From Candidatus Nanopelagicales bacterium (GTDB lineage Bacteria; Actinomycetota; Actinomycetes; S36-B12): a stretch of DNA of 64,000 nt. The notes under the pieces were generated by a model, which did no database searches, was not told the origin of the DNA, and was given only the letters and a program-made list of their open reading frames with translations. The stretch is from assembly GCA_018402235.1 (NCBI GenBank), contig JAGYJJ010000005.1, forward strand, positions 1 to 64,000. The letters are read 5' to 3'. Shown piece by piece: positions 45,101 through 54,622 of this stretch; positions within the stretch are counted from its first letter, which is position 1, and every line of letters starts with the position of its first letter. Position numbers and translations under genes: made by a program.

Positions 45101-47223
45101 ATGGCTCCCCAGAATGCGTCGTCGCGGCGTTTCGTCTCAGCGATAGCCGCAATAGCCATCACTCTGGGCCCATTCTCATTCGGGACGATTGCGCCGAACC
45201 CCGCAACTGCAACCAGTCTGACGTGCACTGAAGCAGTGCCTTGTGAAGAGAGCGCTGCCCGCACCGCTCGCACGGAGGAGAGAACCGCCGCTAGCTTGAC
45301 GTTCACCAACCGCACCACCGCGGACGGCCTGGGCAGCAACTTCGTAACAGCGGTGTATGCCGTCGGCAGCACTGTCTACGCGGCCACCACTGGCGGCCTG
45401 TCTGTCTCCACCGACGGTGGTACGTCATTCTCCAACTACACAATCGCTAATGGGTTGGGCGGCAACAACGTGCAGGGGGTCTATGCCGTTGGAAGCACTG
45501 TCTACGCCGCCACCGCACCAAATGCTGGCGGTGCCGGTGGTGTCTCCATTTCGACCGACGGCGGGGCGTCGTTCACCAACTACACCACCGGGCTGGACAA
45601 CAACTTCGTGCAGGACGTTTATGCCGTTGGAAGCACTGTTTATGCGGCCACCGACGGCGGCCTTTCCATCTCCACCGATGGCGGTGCGACGTTCACAAAC
45701 CGCACCAAAGCCAATAGCGGGCTGGCCAACAACATTGTGTTTGGCGTGTACGCCACCGGTGCCACGATCTATGCTGCTACCGCCAGCGGCCTATCTATCT
45801 CCACCGATGGAGGGGCGTCCTTCACAAACCGCACCACCGCTCACGGGCTGGGCGGCAGCGCCGTGTTCGGGGTGTATGCCACCGGATCCACGGTGTACGC
45901 GGCCACTACCGGCGGCCTGTCCATCTCCACCGATGGAGGGGCGTCGTTCACAAACCGCACGACCGCTGACGGGCTGGGCACCAACGCCAGCACTGTCGTG
46001 TACCAGGGGTATTCCGTCGACAGCACCGTTTATGCGGCCACCTGGGGCGGCCTGTCCATTTCCACAGATGGGGGTGTGACGTTCACCAACTACAGCCTGG
46101 GTGACAGCAACCCTGTGAACGGGGTGTCTGCAGTTGCCAGCACGGTCTATGCGGCCACCCAGAGCGGCGGCCTGTTCATTGACACACCACCACCATTGGC
46201 GGCGCTACCGGTGGCACCCTCTGTTGTGGTGGGGGCGACAGGCACGGTGACGATTTCTAACCCAGCCCTGCCATTGCCGGATGACACTGTTGTTACGGCA
46301 GTCTCGGCTGATACGGGTGTGGCGACCGTTACCTCGTCAGCCAATGCTTCGGGCGGTAACGCGGCCTTCACGGTTAGCGGGGTGTCTGCTGGGACTACCA
46401 ATGTGACGTTCTCGTCGGCGCCGGGGTACGCGAACGTTGTTGTTCCCGTTACAGTCACGGCACCCTCTCCCGAGCCTGAGCCCGACACAGGTGGCAGCGG
46501 ATCCGGAGGCGGTAGTTCGCCCGCTGGTACTTCGGGTGGCGGTGTTAGTGGCAATTCGGACAGTGGCGTTGGCAGCGGAACAGGAATTGCTACGGGCCTG
46601 GATCCAACGCCCCCGGGGACCGCTGTTGAACCTGTGACATTCGCTGACGCGCGCAAGGTGACTCCCAGTCAGATCCGAGCGCTCACCCCCGCGCAGATAG
46701 CGTCGATTCCTGCAGCGCAGTTCAGGGAGTTGACTCCGGCGGTATTCGCAGTGTTGACGGCAGCACAGGTCGCGGCTCTCCCCTGGACTTGGTTCGTGTG
46801 ATACGCCCCGCCCGAGCCGCAGCACTAAAGCCAGGTGCCGTTGCGGGTATGTCTGCTGAGCAGTTGGCCACATTGCGGTTGGCTTCAATGCGAGCAATGC
46901 CACCGGACCAGATAGGGGCGATCAGCACTGACGTGATCACCGGTGTTAAACCAGAATTCCTAGCCCAGCTGAAGCCCAAAGTGTTGGCCGCGATGAGCGC
47001 CACTGTGATCGCGGCATTGAGTCCCGAGCAAGCCGCAGCGATTAGACCCGCTGCACTAGCGAGGTTGCCGATTTTATCTATTCGACAGCTCGATCCGGAA
47101 AGCTTCGCGGCACTGTCGGTGCGACAACTGCGGAAGCTGACGCTACGACAAACATCCCAGCTCACCAGCGAACAACTCGCTGACCTCACTCCTGCACAGC
47201 TTCGAGCCCTGCGTCGTAGTTGA
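45101..47223 (+). pseudogene. Secreted seven-bladed propeller with Ig-like and helical repeats, one frameshift
   Basis: ATG at 45101 with a signal peptide (FVSAIAAIAITLGPFSFG). Seven repeats of about 40 residues follow, built on TFTNRTTADGLG, then VYAVGSTVYAATxGGLSIS, then TDGG; seven such blades suggest a closed beta-propeller. After a cap comes an Ig-like domain (residues about 365-450), a Gly/Ser linker, and a tail of 10-11-residue helical repeats (LTPAQIASIPAAQFREL and so on). The frame breaks at a CCCC run at 46780; one added C joins it to VRVIRP and the stop at 47223, giving about 707 residues. Confidence 0.7.
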
Positions 47224-47362
47224 TCAGGCACGGATTGTTGCCACTTTGACTTTGCTGCAGCTCAATCACACCCTGTGCGAAGAAGGTGGCGAAAGTGTCC
47301 TGTTGATGAATCAGGCGTCTCCACACTGTTTCCCTGTGGGTCCGACGAGGGCTGGAAATGTT

Positions 47363-47396
47363 ACGCATAAACGGGTTGTGCACTCTGTTTATGCGT
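47363..47396. promoter_or_regulatory. Inverted repeat over the wHTH-MNT start
   Basis: acgcataaac and gtttatgcgt are exact complements 14 bases apart. The right arm contains the start ATG at 47391. It is a likely operator for the encoded winged-helix protein. Confidence 0.6.
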
Positions 47397-47900
47397 AGTG
47401 AAGCCCCACCTCTTCTTCCTATCCTGCGGTCACGGACGCAGGGTGAACTGCTCACGGCCCTCCTGCTGAATCCAACTCGCGAGTGGACCGTCAGCGAACT
47501 CGCCGAACACCTCCGTATTCCGCTCACCACAACCCAGTCCGAACTGGGTCGACTGGAGGCTGGGGGCCTGCTGCGCTCGCGCAAGGTCGGGCGTTCCCGT
47601 CTGGTGCAACCAGAAACCAGCAATCCGATCGTGGCGCCGCTGACTCAGATCATCACGCTGACATTCGGACCCCAGGCGGTGATCGGCGAAGAGTTCGCCA
47701 ACCTTGCCGCCGATCGAGTTGTGATCTTCGGATCCTGGGCTGCACGTCTCTCGGGAGAATCTGGTCCCCCGCCGGCAGACGTCGATGTGTTGGTAATCGG
47801 CGACCACATTGCCCGCGATGAGGTGTACGCAGCTGCCGAGCGCGCCGAGGCCCGGCTCGGACGTCCAATCAACCCAGTAGTGCGGACTACTCATGCGTAG
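47391..47900 (+). CDS. Winged-helix / minimal nucleotidyltransferase fusion, amber-interrupted
   Basis: 169 residues to the TAG at 47898. The N-terminal winged helix (TQGELLTALLLNPTREWTVS, TTTQSELGRLEAGGLL) is followed by an MNT domain with VIFGSWAARLSG and PADVDVLVIG. The frame continues after TAG (AADDPLLDEIQRRPLIEV) to a TGA at 47991 that overlaps the next start as ATGA. Related proteins have Trp near the TAG position, so I read a nonsense change of TGG. Partner of the HEPN gene; together they resemble an MNT/HEPN toxin-antitoxin pair with its own repressor. Confidence 0.75.
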   Translation: MRSEAPPLLPILRSRTQGELLTALLLNPTREWTVSELAEHLRIPLTTTQSELGRLEAGGLLRSRKVGRSRLVQPETSNPIVAPLTQIITLTFGPQAVIGEEFANLAADRVVIFGSWAARLSGESGPPPADVDVLVIGDHIARDEVYAAAERAEARLGRPINPVVRTTHA

Positions 47901-47989
47901 CAGCACGCTGCGGATGATCCCCTGCTCGATGAGATACAACGCCGGCCGCTGATCGAGGTGACGTCTGACCGAAGTGACCAAGTGGACGC

Positions 47990-48373
47990 ATGACTTGGCA
48001 GCGCGGAAGCGGCACGGTTGAAGACCTGCTGACCCACGGCGCCCTTGAGCGTGTTAGCGGGGCGGCAGCTGATGGAACGTCGTTACTCGAATCTTCCGAA
48101 GGCCTGCTGGCTTCGGCTGAACGTGAGTTATCTGAGTACCCCGAGGCGGCATACGTATTGGCGTACAACGCGGCACGCAAAGCTTGCGTGGCACTGCTCG
48201 CCCAACAAGGACTGCGCACGAAGTCCGGTGGGCACCACGTCACGACCGAGCACGTGGTGCGTGCGCAGTTCGGTGGCCCCTTTGATGCCTTCTCATCACT
48301 GCGACGAAGACGAGCTGAGATCGAGTATCCGCGTTTTCCTGGAGATGTAGTGACCGCCGACGAGGCGGCATAG
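47990..48373 (+). CDS. HEPN-domain protein, amber-interrupted
   Basis: 127 residues to TAG 48371. Helical HEPN fold with YVLAYNAARKACVALLAQQG and LRRRRAEIEYP. After the TAG the frame stays open (AIEKARSIHAAASELLTQLS) to TAG 48446, and the family usually has a Trp just before AIE. The ATG overlaps the extended MNT frame by four bases. HEPN proteins are often RNases silenced by the adjacent MNT. Confidence 0.7.
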   Translation: MTWQRGSGTVEDLLTHGALERVSGAAADGTSLLESSEGLLASAERELSEYPEAAYVLAYNAARKACVALLAQQGLRTKSGGHHVTTEHVVRAQFGGPFDAFSSLRRRRAEIEYPRFPGDVVTADEAA

Positions 48374-48675
48374 GCCATCGAGAAGGCGCGTTCTATCCAT
48401 GCTGCTGCGAGCGAACTACTCACACAATTATCTTTGTTTCGTCCCTAGCGAGGATCCGGTGCAACTCTTTGCTGCCAGCAATGCCTCGTAACTTGTGAAT
48501 CCATAAACACGCGGCGATTTGGTTTTCCACGCCCCAGGCTCTACCCTTGACCAGCGCCGCAACCGCGGTGGATTCTTGGATCAGAATTTGATCCCCCTGC
48601 GAGTCTTTAAATTCCGACTGGATCGTGCAGTCGGCCCCACGAGACTCTCTCGGTCTCGTGATGAATAGGTAACTC
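48374..48675. other. Gap holding the HEPN tail and the helicase leader
   Basis: The first 75 bases are the in-frame continuation of the HEPN gene past its amber codon. The remaining 230 bases up to the helicase are probably its leader, longer than usual. A minus-strand frame across it has weak coding look and is not called. Confidence 0.4.
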
Positions 48676-49992
48676 ATGTCTTTCGATGAATTGGGCATTA
48701 ATCCTGCCCTCAGCAAGGTCCTGGCACGCCAGGGCATCACCTCTCCGTTCCCCATCCAGGTGGCAACGCTGCCCGACGCTGTGTCCGGTCGCGACGTACT
48801 GGGCCGGGGTCAAACTGGTTCGGGCAAGACGCTCGCCTTCGGGCTTGCGATGCTGACCCGCCTTGCGGGCCGGCGCGCGAAGCCGCACAAGCCGCTGGGC
48901 CTGGTGCTTGCACCCACCCGCGAACTCGCCATGCAGATTCAAGATTCACTCAAGCCCTTGATGGATGCGGTGGAACTGAAGTCGCGCTTGATTGCCGGCG
49001 GCATGCCGTACGGCAAGCAGATCGAGGCGCTGCGCTCGGGTGTTCCGATCCTCATCTCCACTCCCGGTCGATTGATCGACCTGATGGAGCGTGGGGATGT
49101 TGACCTATCCGCTGCCGAAATCGTGGTCCTGGATGAAGCAGACCAGATGGCAGATATGGGCTTCCTGCCCGCGATGAAGCAGATCCTCGATACCTGCAAG
49201 CCCGGTGGCCAACGCTTGCTGTTCAGCGCGACGTTGGACAAGGGTGTTGACCGCCTGGTTCGCGCATACCTGAACAACCCCGTTGAGCACTCGGTCGATA
49301 CCGGCCAAGCATCCGTGACCACGATGGATCACCACGTGTTGGTGGTGCATCCGGAAGACCGCGACGCAGTGATCGCACAGATCGCCGCACGCGAAGGTCG
49401 CACCATCATCTTCGTTCGCACCAAGCACGGAGCCGACAAGCTCGCCAAGAAGTTGGCGACCGAAGGCGTGCCCGTAGGTGTTCTGCACGGCGACAAAACC
49501 CAAGCCGTCCGCACTCGCACCCTTGCTGACTTCAAGGACGGTCGCGTGAATGTTCTGGTGGCCACCAACGTTGCTGCCCGTGGCATTCACGTGGATGGCA
49601 TCAGTTTGGTGGTGCACTTCGATGCACCCACCGATCCCAAGGACTACCTGCACCGCGCCGGGCGTACTGCTCGCGCAGGTGAATCCGGCACCGTGGTGAC
49701 GATCACCGCACCGCGTCAACAGCGCACGGTCAAGCACATGACGGACCGGTGCGGTGTGGAACCTGTCATCACGCGAGTTCGCCCCTTGAGCTCCGAACTC
49801 GTCACCATCACTGGCGCCCAAGCACCCAGTGGTACTCCGTGGCATCCAGCGCCCACCAAGGGATCAAGGAACTCTCGTCCGCGTCGCCCTCACGGTGCTG
49901 GTCGGAACGGCCATTCGTCGAACCGCGGCGAGCGCGGACGTTCAGCCCGAGGATCTGGTGGTTCAGGGTCGTCACGTCGTAGTGGTCGCTGA
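48676..49992 (+). CDS. DEAD-box RNA helicase
   Basis: 438 residues. Motifs in order: Q motif SPFPIQ near residue 23, Walker A GQTGSGKT 45-52, PTRELA 80-85, DEAD 153-156, SAT 184-186, ARGIHVDG, and HRAGRTARAG. The last 70 residues are an Arg/Gly/Ser tail (RGERGRSARGSGGSG) that should bind RNA. Such enzymes unwind RNA during ribosome assembly and decay, often in the cold. Confidence 0.92.
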   Translation: MSFDELGINPALSKVLARQGITSPFPIQVATLPDAVSGRDVLGRGQTGSGKTLAFGLAMLTRLAGRRAKPHKPLGLVLAPTRELAMQIQDSLKPLMDAVELKSRLIAGGMPYGKQIEALRSGVPILISTPGRLIDLMERGDVDLSAAEIVVLDEADQMADMGFLPAMKQILDTCKPGGQRLLFSATLDKGVDRLVRAYLNNPVEHSVDTGQASVTTMDHHVLVVHPEDRDAVIAQIAAREGRTIIFVRTKHGADKLAKKLATEGVPVGVLHGDKTQAVRTRTLADFKDGRVNVLVATNVAARGIHVDGISLVVHFDAPTDPKDYLHRAGRTARAGESGTVVTITAPRQQRTVKHMTDRCGVEPVITRVRPLSSELVTITGAQAPSGTPWHPAPTKGSRNSRPRRPHGAGRNGHSSNRGERGRSARGSGGSGSSRRSGR

Positions 49993-50055
49993 GACTCCCA
50001 CTGCCGAATCCTTCGTGAGGCCCTCGATCATGCGTGGGCGATCACGAGGGGTCGA

Positions 50056-50469
50056 TCAAGTCTGATCTGGCGCAACACCGAGAACGTTCAGGTCGAAAGC
50101 TCGCGCGGCCTGCGCCTGACGCTGATCGAAAGTGACCATCACAGCCGCTTCCGCGAGGGTAGCCGTTGCAACGTGTATAGCGTCCAGGCTCCGCACGCGC
50201 GTTGCCATCGCGATGTGCGCTGCGAGGCCTGCAACATTTTCGTCAACGTCGACGACATTCATCATCCGCCACTGGTGCGCCCATAACGCGTGAGCGAGAG
50301 ACCTCTCGACCACACTTTCGATCAGGGCAAGGCCGCGGCGAACTTCTACTTCGGTCACTCTCGAGACGACTGCCCCTGAGAGATGCCCCATGAGTTCACC
50401 GGCCTCGGCCGAACGGTCCTCTCCCAGGAATCGGGCAAGGAAAACACTGCTATCGATGTAGCCGATCAC
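50056..50469 (-). CDS. vapC: VapC-type PIN-domain toxin (locus 3)
   Basis: 137 residues. PIN acidic residues occur in YIDSSVFLARFL, VTEVEVRRGLAL, RSLDAIHVATA and MVTFDQRQ. Its start overlaps the last base of the antitoxin gene. Probable RNase toxin. Confidence 0.9.
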   Translation of the reverse strand: MIGYIDSSVFLARFLGEDRSAEAGELMGHLSGAVVSRVTEVEVRRGLALIESVVERSLAHALWAHQWRMMNVVDVDENVAGLAAHIAMATRVRSLDAIHVATATLAEAAVMVTFDQRQAQAARAFDLNVLGVAPDQT

Positions 50470-50747
50470 TAGTCGCCGCGATCCTCATCAAGGATCTTTT
50501 GCCAAGTGCGACTGGCCTTAGCCGGCTGGACCGGCACCACGGTGAAGGGCTCTCGTGGTGCTGTAGCCCGGCCCTCGGCGATGAGTTGCTGGAGTGCGGG
50601 TGGAATGTCGACGTGCTCGTCGGTCCGTGCCGGGGCGAGAACGGCCACCGGGGAACCGCGATCGGTGATGACGATGCGCTCGCCAGCGCTCGCGGCCTTC
50701 ACGTAGTGCGAAAGGCGTGCTTTAAGTTCCCGGATACCCACGTCCAT
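50469..50747 (-). CDS. vapB: Phd/YefM-type antitoxin (locus 3)
   Basis: 92 residues. MDVGIRELKARLSHYVKAA and IVITDRGSPVAVLAP are the Phd/YefM signature. The C-terminal half (ALQQLIAEGRATAP to the Asp-rich end) should bind the toxin. Similar in its first 40 residues to the locus 2 antitoxin. An inverted repeat abuts the start codon. Confidence 0.88.
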   Translation of the reverse strand: MDVGIRELKARLSHYVKAASAGERIVITDRGSPVAVLAPARTDEHVDIPPALQQLIAEGRATAPREPFTVVPVQPAKASRTWQKILDEDRGD

Positions 50748-50777
50748 GTAGTCACATTAAGTCGATTTTGTGACTAC
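50748..50777. promoter_or_regulatory. Inverted repeat upstream of antitoxin 3, probable operator
   Basis: gtagtcaca and tgtgactac are exact complements 12 bases apart, beginning one base upstream of the antitoxin ATG. It also lies between the divergent antitoxin and YbaK-like genes. Confidence 0.55.
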
Positions 50778-50791
50778 GTCAACGGCCTACT

Positions 50792-51264
50792 GTGGCGCTC
50801 GTGAACGCATCGAATGCCAGCACGCCGGGCGGCCGCGCAGCGTCGTCGTTGGGCATTTCCTTCACCGAGATCCCCCTCGGGGAGGCCTCATCTGCGGCCG
50901 AAGCCGCTCGCGTGCGCGGGGTCACGGTCACGGCCGTGGTCAAGTCCCTGCTCGTGCGCCGCGGCGAAACGATTACCTGTTGGTCCTCCTGCCGCTCGAT
51001 CGATCGATTTCCTGGCCCAAGCTGCGATCGGTGCTCGGTGTCTCGCGGCTATCGATGCCAGACGCCAAGACGGCATTGGCGGTGACCGGCTATCAGCGAG
51101 GCACGATCTCTCCGCTGGGCCTGGGGCTGCCGGTTATCGTCGATGAGCTCTTGGTTGGTCACTCGATCACCCTGGGGTCTGGTCAAGTGGGGACGATCAT
51201 CGGACTTCAGGCTGATGATGTGATCGCTACCTTCGGTGCAGTAGTGGCAGACGTCTCGGAGTAA
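50792..51264 (+). pseudogene. YbaK/EbsC-type aminoacyl-tRNA deacylase, frameshifted
   Basis: GTG at 50792 or 50801. The N-terminal part (FTEIPLGEASSAAEAARVRG, VVKSLLVRRGE) and the C-terminal part (DYLLVLLPLDRSISWPKLR, ALAVTGYQRGTISPLGL) belong to the YbaK fold: the conserved Lys in VVKSLLV and the GYQRGTISP motif. A single indel near 50965 separates them. YbaK-like enzymes clear mischarged tRNA. About 157 residues when repaired, the normal size. Confidence 0.75.
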
Positions 51265-51284
51265 TTCTTTGAATCCTTGCTGGT

Positions 51285-52628
51285 TCAGGCAGTTGTCGAG
51301 GCTTGCACGAGCAGACCCGAAACGATCAAGATCGCCAGGACCAGCACCATGCTCGGCAGCAGTGAGCGGCGCAGCTCCCGCAGATGCGACCGTTCGAGTT
51401 CGTGGACGTCGTCGCCGCCTTCTCGTTGCACCTGCGCGTACTCGATCTCAGGAATTGCATTGAAGTGAGTGCGTGCGCCGAGAACAACCAAGGCGACAAC
51501 AAGCGCGATCTTGATGAGCAGCAAGATGCCCCACGGTGTGGAGAACAACGCTCCGAAGCTCGGCATGATGAAGAAGGCCATCAAGATTCCCGCGATCGCA
51601 ACGCCAAACACCGAGTAGGTGGCAAAGCGCGAGAAGCGCACGGCCAGTTCACTGCCGTCGGGGACGAGGATGTCGCGATCATCGCGTCGGCGAATGACCA
51701 ACGCCAAAGCGATAGCAAGCGCGATGATTCCACCGCCCCAGATTGCCGCGAAGGTCACGTGCGATGCATTGGCCAGCGCCATCAACCACAGCGGACCTTC
51801 CGAGGTGGATTGACCGCCGAGCAGGTAGGACACAATCACCACGCCGCTGAGTACCCAGATAAACGGTGATCCGTTCACCATGCCGGGGATGAAGAACAGC
51901 GCTGCTCCCACCGCGAGCCGGAGGACGGCGGCCAGGATCACATTGACGCCGCCGGAACCGAGAACCTGCGCGGCCAATTCGATCACCGCGCCGACCATCG
52001 CAATCGCACCAGCCATGCGCATCATCTGCAGCAAGTATTTGCCCACCCAGGTCATCCGCGCTGTGGTGACGAACGCAACGAACAGCGCCACGCCCCAGCC
52101 CACGATCACCCCGAGGTTTGCCAGACCAGCGCCGATCGAAGCGAAGAACCCGCCACCAGCCTCGCCGTCTTGCGCCTCGGCTACCGCGAGTTGACCCTCG
52201 AGCGAACCTTCCTGCGGTGTGGTGGGCGGCTCCTCAAGGACCACATCACCCACCCCGAAGCGGATCACCCCGCGGACGGTGGCGCCCCCGGAGTCCTCGC
52301 CTTGCCAGATCACGCCGTACACACCGTTGTCCAGGGAAAGCGCCGGTTCGATCAGCCAGACGTTGCCGTCGCCGATCGCCTCATAGATCAAGTCCGTCCC
52401 CTCGGCACCGACCAACCTCGTCTCGCTCGTGTTGAGCTCAACGTCCTCGGAGAAGGTGAGTTCGACTTCGGTCACCGGACCGGGAACGGTCGAACCAGCC
52501 GCGGGGATCGAGCCTTCGAGCGTGGCCTGCGCTTGGGCACCCGGGGCGATGGCGAGTGTCGCCACGAAAAGGGCCACAAACAGCGCCCCCAGTGCACTCG
52601 CGCGGGGCAGACGCCTGGTGGCAAACAC
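51285..52628 (-). CDS. CopC-CopD fusion, copper handling membrane protein
   Basis: 447 residues. Signal peptide (residues 1-33), a CopC beta domain (GSIPAAGSTVPGPVTEVELT, VWQGEDSGG region) and, after a linker, a CopD domain with eight membrane helices from about residue 160 to the end. CopC usually binds copper through an N-terminal His of the mature chain; here the mature chain seems to begin with Ala-Thr-Leu-Glu, so that ligand is absent. A role in copper uptake for the oxidase cluster nearby is inference. Confidence 0.82.
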   Translation of the reverse strand: MFATRRLPRASALGALFVALFVATLAIAPGAQAQATLEGSIPAAGSTVPGPVTEVELTFSEDVELNTSETRLVGAEGTDLIYEAIGDGNVWLIEPALSLDNGVYGVIWQGEDSGGATVRGVIRFGVGDVVLEEPPTTPQEGSLEGQLAVAEAQDGEAGGGFFASIGAGLANLGVIVGWGVALFVAFVTTARMTWVGKYLLQMMRMAGAIAMVGAVIELAAQVLGSGGVNVILAAVLRLAVGAALFFIPGMVNGSPFIWVLSGVVIVSYLLGGQSTSEGPLWLMALANASHVTFAAIWGGGIIALAIALALVIRRRDDRDILVPDGSELAVRFSRFATYSVFGVAIAGILMAFFIMPSFGALFSTPWGILLLIKIALVVALVVLGARTHFNAIPEIEYAQVQREGGDDVHELERSHLRELRRSLLPSMVLVLAILIVSGLLVQASTTA

Positions 52629-52662
52629 CCCCGCACTGTAACGGCGGCGCCGATGAGGGGTG

Positions 52663-53034
52663 CTAGCGAGCCGAGCGGCGTAGGGCCACGGCCGTCAGGG
52701 CCTCACTGACCGCTCCGGAGAGGGCGAACAGGCCCATGCCCCAGCCCCTGGCCGGTGAGATCTTGCCCTGTGATGCAACAACTGCAAAGGCGACGGCATC
52801 AGAGCCATCGCTGATCGCTTGCGCAGCCACCCAACCGGCCGTGGGGGCGCCTGCGCGCCAGGCGGCCAGGGTTCCCAGGCCGATGCCGATTTCGCGGGCG
52901 CCGGCTAGCCGGGCAAGCCATCCAGCTTCTTTGGCTCGTTCGTCGCTTAGGCCCAATGCTTTCCCAAGACCGGCCGGGTTCACGATCATTCCTGCACCGA
53001 TCACTATTCCGGGTGATACCGAGTGCTGGAACAA
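52663..53034 (-). CDS. DUF4267-like small membrane protein
   Basis: 123 residues with about four hydrophobic segments (SPGIVIGAGMIVNPAGLG; REIGIGLGTLAAW; GWVAAQAISDGSDAVAFAVV). The G-x-G and D-x-x-D pattern around ISDGSDA fits DUF4267 proteins. The start is a TTG; an internal start is possible. Function unknown. Confidence 0.55.
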   Translation of the reverse strand: MFQHSVSPGIVIGAGMIVNPAGLGKALGLSDERAKEAGWLARLAGAREIGIGLGTLAAWRAGAPTAGWVAAQAISDGSDAVAFAVVASQGKISPARGWGMGLFALSGAVSEALTAVALRRSAR

Positions 53035-53085
53035 CGGAGTTGGGAACTGGGCGCATACCTCGACGGTAACGGCGATCGGTGGTGC

Positions 53086-53560
53086 TCACCAGCCGAGGGT
53101 GCCGGGTGCTCCTTTGAACGGTCCGGTGATGGCACTGGTGATCCAGCCACCGTAGAAGTCCCCCGGCTGGGCTTGCACTTTTCGCCATTCACGGTGATCT
53201 CGTCCATGGCTGCGGGGTAGACGGCAACGTGATCGAGCAGCTCGGCGAAGGCCTGCGTGGGGTGCGGGTAGTGCCACGCAGAGCGGGGGGAAGTACGGCG
53301 GGGATTACCTGCTGCTACCACATCGAAGTAGTGGGCGCGCCCTTTCCACTCACAGAACGTGGTTGCCCTCAACGGGGACGAGTACTCCCTTGGCAAAAGA
53401 CGACGCAGGTAGGTAATAGGTGGGTGGATGGCTGGTTTCCAGCACCCGGATCGCGCCGGTCCGCTCGCGCGATTAGTTGCCCGCCGAGGGTGATCACGAT
53501 GTCTTGGCGAACGGGATCGAGCGCCGGGGGACGCGGGTAGTCCCACACGGATTCGGTCAT
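53086..53560 (-). pseudogene. DUF427 protein, frameshifted
   Basis: ATG at 53560 (MTESVWDYPRPPAL). Reads IVITLGGQLIARADR, then in a second frame TTFCEWKGRAHYFDVV and AFAELLDHVAVYPAAMD, then in a third frame GDFYGGWITSAITGPFKG and GTLGW. These are the conserved blocks of DUF427, a small barrel family common in Actinomycetota. At least two frameshifts, near 53440 and 53150. No known activity. Confidence 0.72.
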
Positions 53561-53597
53561 GGTTCCTCCCACTTGCCCCTCCTAGTTGCACATCAGA

Positions 53598-53615
53598 TAG
53601 TTGAAGGCTAAACTA
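53598..53615. promoter_or_regulatory. MarR-like inverted repeat upstream of pirin
   Basis: tagtt and aacta flank eight bases, 28 bases before the pirin ATG. AT-rich TAGTT-N-AACTA sites in front of pirin genes are often bound by MarR-type repressors; no such repressor gene is adjacent. Confidence 0.4.
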
Positions 53616-53642
53616 CATTCATCGATCACTTCAGGAGGCCCC

Positions 53643-54614
53643 ATGCCCGCAGTAACCGCCGACACCATGACCTTGCCCCGCTTGAGCCTGGCACCCCAGG
53701 CCACGATGCGCACGGTCAAGACCGTGACGAGCGCACCGCAGGGCTACGAAGGCGAGGGCTTTCCGGTCCGCCGCGCCTTCGCCGGGATCGACGCCTTCGA
53801 TCTCGACCCCTTCATCCACATGGATCAAATGGGTGAGGTGGAGTACGCACCGGGTGAGCCCAAGGGAACCCCGTGGCACCCGCACCGCGGATTCGAAACC
53901 TTCACCTACTTGATCGATGGCCAGTTTCTGCACCAGGACAACCACGGCGGCGGCGGCACCATCCTGGAAGGTGGTACGCAGTACATGACCGCGGGCGATG
54001 GCATCTTGCACATCGAAACACCCCCGGAGCACCTGGTCGAAGCCGGCGGCCTGTTCCACGGACTTCAGTTGTGGATCAACCTGCCCAAGGAAAAGAAGCG
54101 CATCGCCCCGCAGTATCAAGACCTGCAGGGTGGAGATGTCTCCATGGTGACCAGCGCCGACGGTGGTGCGGTGCTGCGCGTCCTGGCCGGTGAGATTGCC
54201 GGACATGCCGGACCGGGCATCTCGCACACTCCCCTGGCGATCGCGCACCTGACACTTGCACCCGGTGCGCAGATCGACATCCCGTGGCGCGCCGACTTCA
54301 ACGCCCTTGCATACACCCTCGCTGGTGTCGGATCCGTGGGCGTGGAGCAGCGACCAGTCCAGACCGGACAGATGGCGGTGATGGTGAACGGTGATGCGTT
54401 GCGCATCGCTGCGTCCGAGCAGCAGGAATCGCGGTCACCGAACCTGGAGATGTTCATCATCGGTGGGGTGCCGCTGCGGCAGCCCACCTTCCAGTACGGG
54501 CCGTTCGTGATGAGCACCAAGTCCGAGGTGCTCGAAGCATTCGAGGATTTCCAAGCCGGACGCTTCGGACACATTCCCGCCGACGCCATCCAGCCGCACC
54601 GGCCACAGGGCTAA
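53643..54614 (+). CDS. Pirin family protein
   Basis: 323 residues from the ATG at 53643 behind AGGAGG. Bicupin with the pirin motif WHPHRGFETFTYLIDG, whose His residues bind Fe, and the second ligand set HQDN and GDGILHIETPP. Bacterial pirins act as quercetinases or redox-linked regulators. The role here is unknown. It converges with the oxidase operon end, eight bases apart. Confidence 0.9.
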   Translation: MPAVTADTMTLPRLSLAPQATMRTVKTVTSAPQGYEGEGFPVRRAFAGIDAFDLDPFIHMDQMGEVEYAPGEPKGTPWHPHRGFETFTYLIDGQFLHQDNHGGGGTILEGGTQYMTAGDGILHIETPPEHLVEAGGLFHGLQLWINLPKEKKRIAPQYQDLQGGDVSMVTSADGGAVLRVLAGEIAGHAGPGISHTPLAIAHLTLAPGAQIDIPWRADFNALAYTLAGVGSVGVEQRPVQTGQMAVMVNGDALRIAASEQQESRSPNLEMFIIGGVPLRQPTFQYGPFVMSTKSEVLEAFEDFQAGRFGHIPADAIQPHRPQG

Positions 54615-54622
54615 ACGCTTCG

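Noticed and set aside
47898-48373. Reassignment of TAG to Trp in this organism
   Set aside because: Many intact genes here end in TAG with no open frame behind, for example at 18900, 19907 and 22174, so TAG is a normal stop.
48420-48755. Minus-strand frame of 111 codons between HEPN and the helicase
   Set aside because: Overlaps the HEPN tail and the helicase start, has no family likeness and no ribosome-binding site.
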